A DNA stretch of 54,535 nt, from positions 1 through 54,535 of the forward strand of contig NZ_CP095052.1 in assembly GCF_022921075.1 (NCBI RefSeq), written 5' to 3'. The stretch's first letter is position 1. Every line of letters starts with the position of its first letter. The stretch comes from Hymenobacter sp. 5317J-9. Its GTDB lineage: Bacteria > Bacteroidota > Bacteroidia > Cytophagales > Hymenobacteraceae. A program made the position numbers and the translations under genes. Shown here piece after piece: positions 52,108 through 54,535 of the stretch. A model generated the notes under the pieces. The model was not told where the DNA came from, made no database searches, and saw only the letters and a list, made by a program, of their open reading frames with translations.

Positions 52108-52973
52108 ATGCAGCCCATTCTTCTGCCGTTGGCTTCCGGCGTCACGATTGCCACCTATGAGGCCGGCGACCCCACCGGCCAGCCCGTTCTGTTTGTGCAC
52201 GGCAACTCCCTTGCCGCGAGCCTATTCCAACGCCAATTTGTTGCGCCTGAGCTGCAACACCTGCGCCTGCTAGCGCTGGATTTGCCCGGCTGCGGAGCTT
52301 CGCCCGATGCGCCGGCGTGCTATCATCCTCGCCAGCTTCAAGGGGTGCTCTGCGAGGCCATAGGGGCACTGGGAGCCCAACGAGCAGTGCTGGTCGGCCA
52401 TTCCTACGGCGGCCATTTGGGCCTCGACGCCTTGCCCGCCCTGCCTTTCTTGCGCGGCCTGCTGGCCGTGGGCACTCCCCCGGTCAAGGTACCGGACGAC
52501 GTGGCCGCGGCCTTTGCGGTTGACGAGCGCGGCCAGGCTTTTTATCAATTCGCGGTAAGCGACGAGCAACGCGCCCACTTGGTGGCCCTGTGCCTGGGCC
52601 CAGACGCTTCGGCGGAAATGCAGCAAGTAGTGGCAAGCGCCCTGCGCCGGGCCGACGGGCGCCTGCGCACCGCGGTGGGGAGTGCCCTGGCCGCGGGGAG
52701 ATTCCGGACGAAACGGCCATCGTGCGCGCAACGCAGGTGCCCATTGCCTTTGCCACGGGCGAGGCCGACGCCCTGCTGCACTTCCGCTATTTTGAACACT
52801 TGACCGCGCCCACCCGGTGGGGCCTTCCGTTGCATCTGGTGCCGGGTGCCAGCCACATGCCCTTTCTAGAAAACCCGGCGGCGTTTAATGCTTTGCTGTT
52901 GCGGTTCTTGTGCAGCGTGGTTGAACCCCGCCTGGCCGGCACCAACGCAACCGGGCACCAGGCCGAGCATTAG
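52108..52973 (+). pseudogene. Alpha/beta-hydrolase, frame broken once at a G-run
   Basis: From ATG 52108 (MQPILLPLASGVTIATYEAG). Hydrolase features: oxyanion loop LFVHGNSLAASLFQ, LLALDLPGCGASPDAP, nucleophile elbow LVGHSYGGHLGLDAL, and the late His in HLVPGASHMPFLENPAAFN. The first frame reads to GSALAAG and then becomes nonsense; the -1 frame continues with EIPDETAIVRATQVPIAFATGEADALLHFRYFEHL to the stop at 52973. One extra G in the G4 run 52695-52698 would restore a 288-residue protein. It probably hydrolyses a small ester or lactone in the cytoplasm. It overlaps the convergent PAS-LuxR gene by four bases. Confidence 0.8.
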
Positions 52974-53716
52974 CCAACGGAGCGACCAAGTTGGTAATGC
53001 TGACGGTGCTTGCGGGAAATGTTTCGCCGGTGGGTGTTCACGGTGTGCACGCTTAGGTGTAGTTCCGTGGCAATCTCCCGGCTGCTACGTCCGGCCAACA
53101 CCAATTGCAACACCGCCTGTTCGCGGTGGCTCAACCGGGGACGTGGCGGGCGTAGTTCCTGCTCCAGCCGTTGTTGCAGGCGTTCGTCGGTGCAGTGAAA
53201 CGTGACGTCGTCGGTGAGCTTGTGGGCACTGATGTCGGTGTACACGCTCGCAATGAGCAACACATTGCCTTCCTCGTCAGCGGAGAGGCCATAGTTTTGG
53301 CGCAGCACCCGCACGTAGTGGCCCCGTTGGTGCCGCAATCGATAAGCCGTGCTGAACACCTGCCCCATCGTTTCGGCCCGGTAGCGGGCCGCGTACTCGG
53401 CCGACAGCACCGTGGCCCGGCCCACGGCCGCCACGTCATCGGGGTGAATGCTTTGATACAGCCACTCCACGCTGAAATCGGCGGCAGGGCAGCCCAGCAC
53501 CCGCTCGATGCCTGCGCTAACGAAAACGGGCTGCTGGGCGCGCACGTCGTGAATGAAAATGAATTGGTTGAGCAGCATCTGGCGCGACAGTTCCCGCATG
53601 GCGCCGCTGGCCAGCTGCGTAGGCGCAGCGTGGTCGCCGTAGGGATAAACGGTGCGCCACGTACGACGCACTCCAGCCAGTTCGGGAATGAGTGGGGGGC
53701 TTGCAATCATGGCCAC
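52970..53716 (-). CDS. PAS-domain LuxR-type transcription regulator
   Basis: 248 residues. Residues about 40-165 are a PAS domain: FIHDVRAQQPVFVSAGIERVLGCPAADFSVEWLYQSIHPDD, then the PAC-like tail YRLRHQRGHYVRVLRQNYGLSADEEGNVLLIASVYTDIS. The C-terminal domain is a LuxR helix-turn-helix: LSHREQAVLQLVLAGRSSREIATELHLSVHTVNTHRRNISRKH. Such single-chain proteins join ligand or redox sensing by PAS to DNA binding. The convergent, overlapping arrangement with the hydrolase makes direct co-transcription impossible. The second ATG (53710) is an alternative start. Confidence 0.9.
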   Translation of the reverse strand: MAMIASPPLIPELAGVRRTWRTVYPYGDHAAPTQLASGAMRELSRQMLLNQFIFIHDVRAQQPVFVSAGIERVLGCPAADFSVEWLYQSIHPDDVAAVGRATVLSAEYAARYRAETMGQVFSTAYRLRHQRGHYVRVLRQNYGLSADEEGNVLLIASVYTDISAHKLTDDVTFHCTDERLQQRLEQELRPPRPRLSHREQAVLQLVLAGRSSREIATELHLSVHTVNTHRRNISRKHRQHYQLGRSVG

Positions 53717-53842
53717 CTAACTATAAGCGCGTAGCAAGTTCGCAGTGGCTAATTTAAAGTGAAATAGTTACGTGCCAATATAATAGCGAATTTGTATTCG
53801 CATCACTGAGCAAAGCTCCTATACAGGCGCAGCCTCGTTTAC

Positions 53843-53858
53843 ACCGTTCAAGTGAACG
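53843..53858 (+). repeat. Recurring intergenic motif, copy 12
   Basis: ACCGTTCAAGTGAACG, 40 bases before the lipoprotein ATG at 53899. Confidence 0.55.
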
Positions 53859-53898
53859 AGATACTAAAGGAAGCGTATTTTGGTGACCTCTTAGTACT

Positions 53899-54288
53899 AT
53901 GCTGGTTATGGCGGCTACCTTCCTCAAGCTTCTTTTATTTTTGGGTATGGCCCTGGGCGCACTCACCGGGTGCGACCCCGCGTTACGGATGGTCTTTCAG
54001 AATCATACCAGCCAGCCCATCCGGCTGACCACCGTTTACGCCCGGCCTGCACGGCCCGACACGGCGGAGCAGCAGTTGCTGCCCCCGGGGCAAACGACGC
54101 ATTATTTGGGAATTGGCGGCTGGACCGACACGCTCATCCACCGCTTAGTTCGCCGGCACGAACGACGGTGGGAACTGGCCCGTGCCGGCGATACGCTCCG
54201 ACTCGAAGGCCCGGCCTTGGTCGCGTTTCTACGCCGCTGCCCCCGCAAAGGGTTTGCAAAAAGCACGCTGGTCGTGGACTTGCGGTGA
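53899..54288 (+). CDS. Small putative lipoprotein
   Basis: 129 residues. Signal and lipobox: MLVMAATFLKLLLFLGMALGALTGC, with Cys25 as lipidation site; the second ATG (53908) is an alternative start. The mature part (ALRMVFQNHTSQPIRLTTVYARPARPDTAEQQLLPPGQTTHYLGIGGW) is an Ig-like beta-domain in style, and the end is basic. The function is unknown. It is a single gene between motif copies at 53843 and 54318, like the lipoproteins in the first 3 kb. Confidence 0.75.
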   Translation: MLVMAATFLKLLLFLGMALGALTGCDPALRMVFQNHTSQPIRLTTVYARPARPDTAEQQLLPPGQTTHYLGIGGWTDTLIHRLVRRHERRWELARAGDTLRLEGPALVAFLRRCPRKGFAKSTLVVDLR

Positions 54289-54317
54289 CCCAACGCAGTC
54301 CCTCCTTTCGCTCTTTA

Positions 54318-54334
54318 GACCCTTTCGCTGAACC
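54318..54334 (+). repeat. Recurring intergenic motif, copy 13
   Basis: GACCCTTTCGCTGAACC, identical in its 17-base core to copy 2. It directly abuts the next ATG, so it cannot be a promoter of that start. Confidence 0.65.
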
Positions 54335-54535
54335 ATGATTCCACCCGTTTTTCCCTCCGTTGACTTCCGTGCGCGGCTCGCTTCGCCCCGTTTCGCGCGC
54401 TGGACCACGCTGGTAACGCTCGGGGTCCTGCTGCGCAGCCAAGCCGGGGGCCACGGGTGGCAACAAGCGCCGGTGCAGCCCGTGGTTGGGGAGTGGACGC
54501 TGTGCCGCTCGGACGCAACAAGCCCGGCGAAGAAG
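54335..54535 (+). CDS. Unknown protein, truncated by the window end
   Basis: 67 codons from the ATG at 54335, open to the end. It begins MIPPVFPSVDFRARLASPRF; a hydrophobic segment follows (WTTLVTLGVLL). I recognise no family, and the start is uncertain because the motif copy touches it. Confidence 0.4.
   Translation, partial: MIPPVFPSVDFRARLASPRFARWTTLVTLGVLLRSQAGGHGWQQAPVQPVVGEWTLCRSDATSPAKK

Noticed and set aside
308..54334. Integron attC sites
   Set aside because: The motif lacks the paired, inverted simple sites with a variable palindrome between them, and no integron integrase is in the window. The cassette idea is kept only as a description of layout.
1..54535. tRNA or rRNA genes
   Set aside because: None seen by eye; no cloverleaf-like or rRNA-like stretch was noticed.

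Overview
The window looks like part of a plasmid or other large accessory replicon of a high-GC member of the Bacteroidota, most like Hymenobacter or a close relative. Three lines of evidence support this. Three giant secreted proteins end in type IX secretion (T9SS) sorting domains. Several genes have Bacteroidota-type -7 boxes (TAnnTTTG or TACCTTNG). A complete plasmid maintenance module is present: ParA, a small ribbon-helix-helix partner, eight iterons and a Rep_3-type initiator. The species assignment is inferred from protein style only.

Layout. 0-3.4 kb: single small genes (lipoproteins, an RHS/YD-like secreted protein, unknowns), each lying between copies of a recurring intergenic motif with core GACC(G/C)TT..(G/C)TGAAC. 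3.5-7.5 kb: a Fic protein, a serine recombinase broken by an amber codon, and about 1 kb of structured non-coding DNA (phased decamer array, 16 perfect 12-bp repeats, large hairpin), then a small zinc-finger-like protein. 8.2-11.1 kb: partition and replication. 12.1-18.5 kb: three co-directional genes: a TerB/Gly-rich/CHAT protease (frame broken once), an alpha/beta-hydrolase and a membrane-spanning CHAT protease. 18.7-19.4 kb: an intact serine recombinase. 19.5-31.0 kb: a defence island with a PIN-like membrane protein, type III restriction-modification (mod-res), McrB with two EVE-like domains, McrC, and a TIR protein with lysine-rich tails. 31.8-35.2 kb: small secreted and membrane proteins, a YhcG-family nuclease and a second 20-bp repeat array. 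35.4-51.6 kb: three very large repeat-built T9SS substrates separated by small lipoprotein or membrane genes, a 24-bp-stem terminator and two tandem MITEs. 52.1-54.5 kb: a second alpha/beta-hydrolase (frame broken), a PAS-LuxR regulator, a lipoprotein and a truncated gene.

The most interesting observations are the paired CHAT proteases with an intervening hydrolase, which look like an undescribed sensor-protease-effector conflict system, and the cassette-like arrangement of single genes between direct copies of the recurring motif. A MITE family has inserted at the GACC of that motif. Seven apparent frameshifts are all explained by loss of one base in a short G/C run, so these genes may be intact in the cell and miscalled here.
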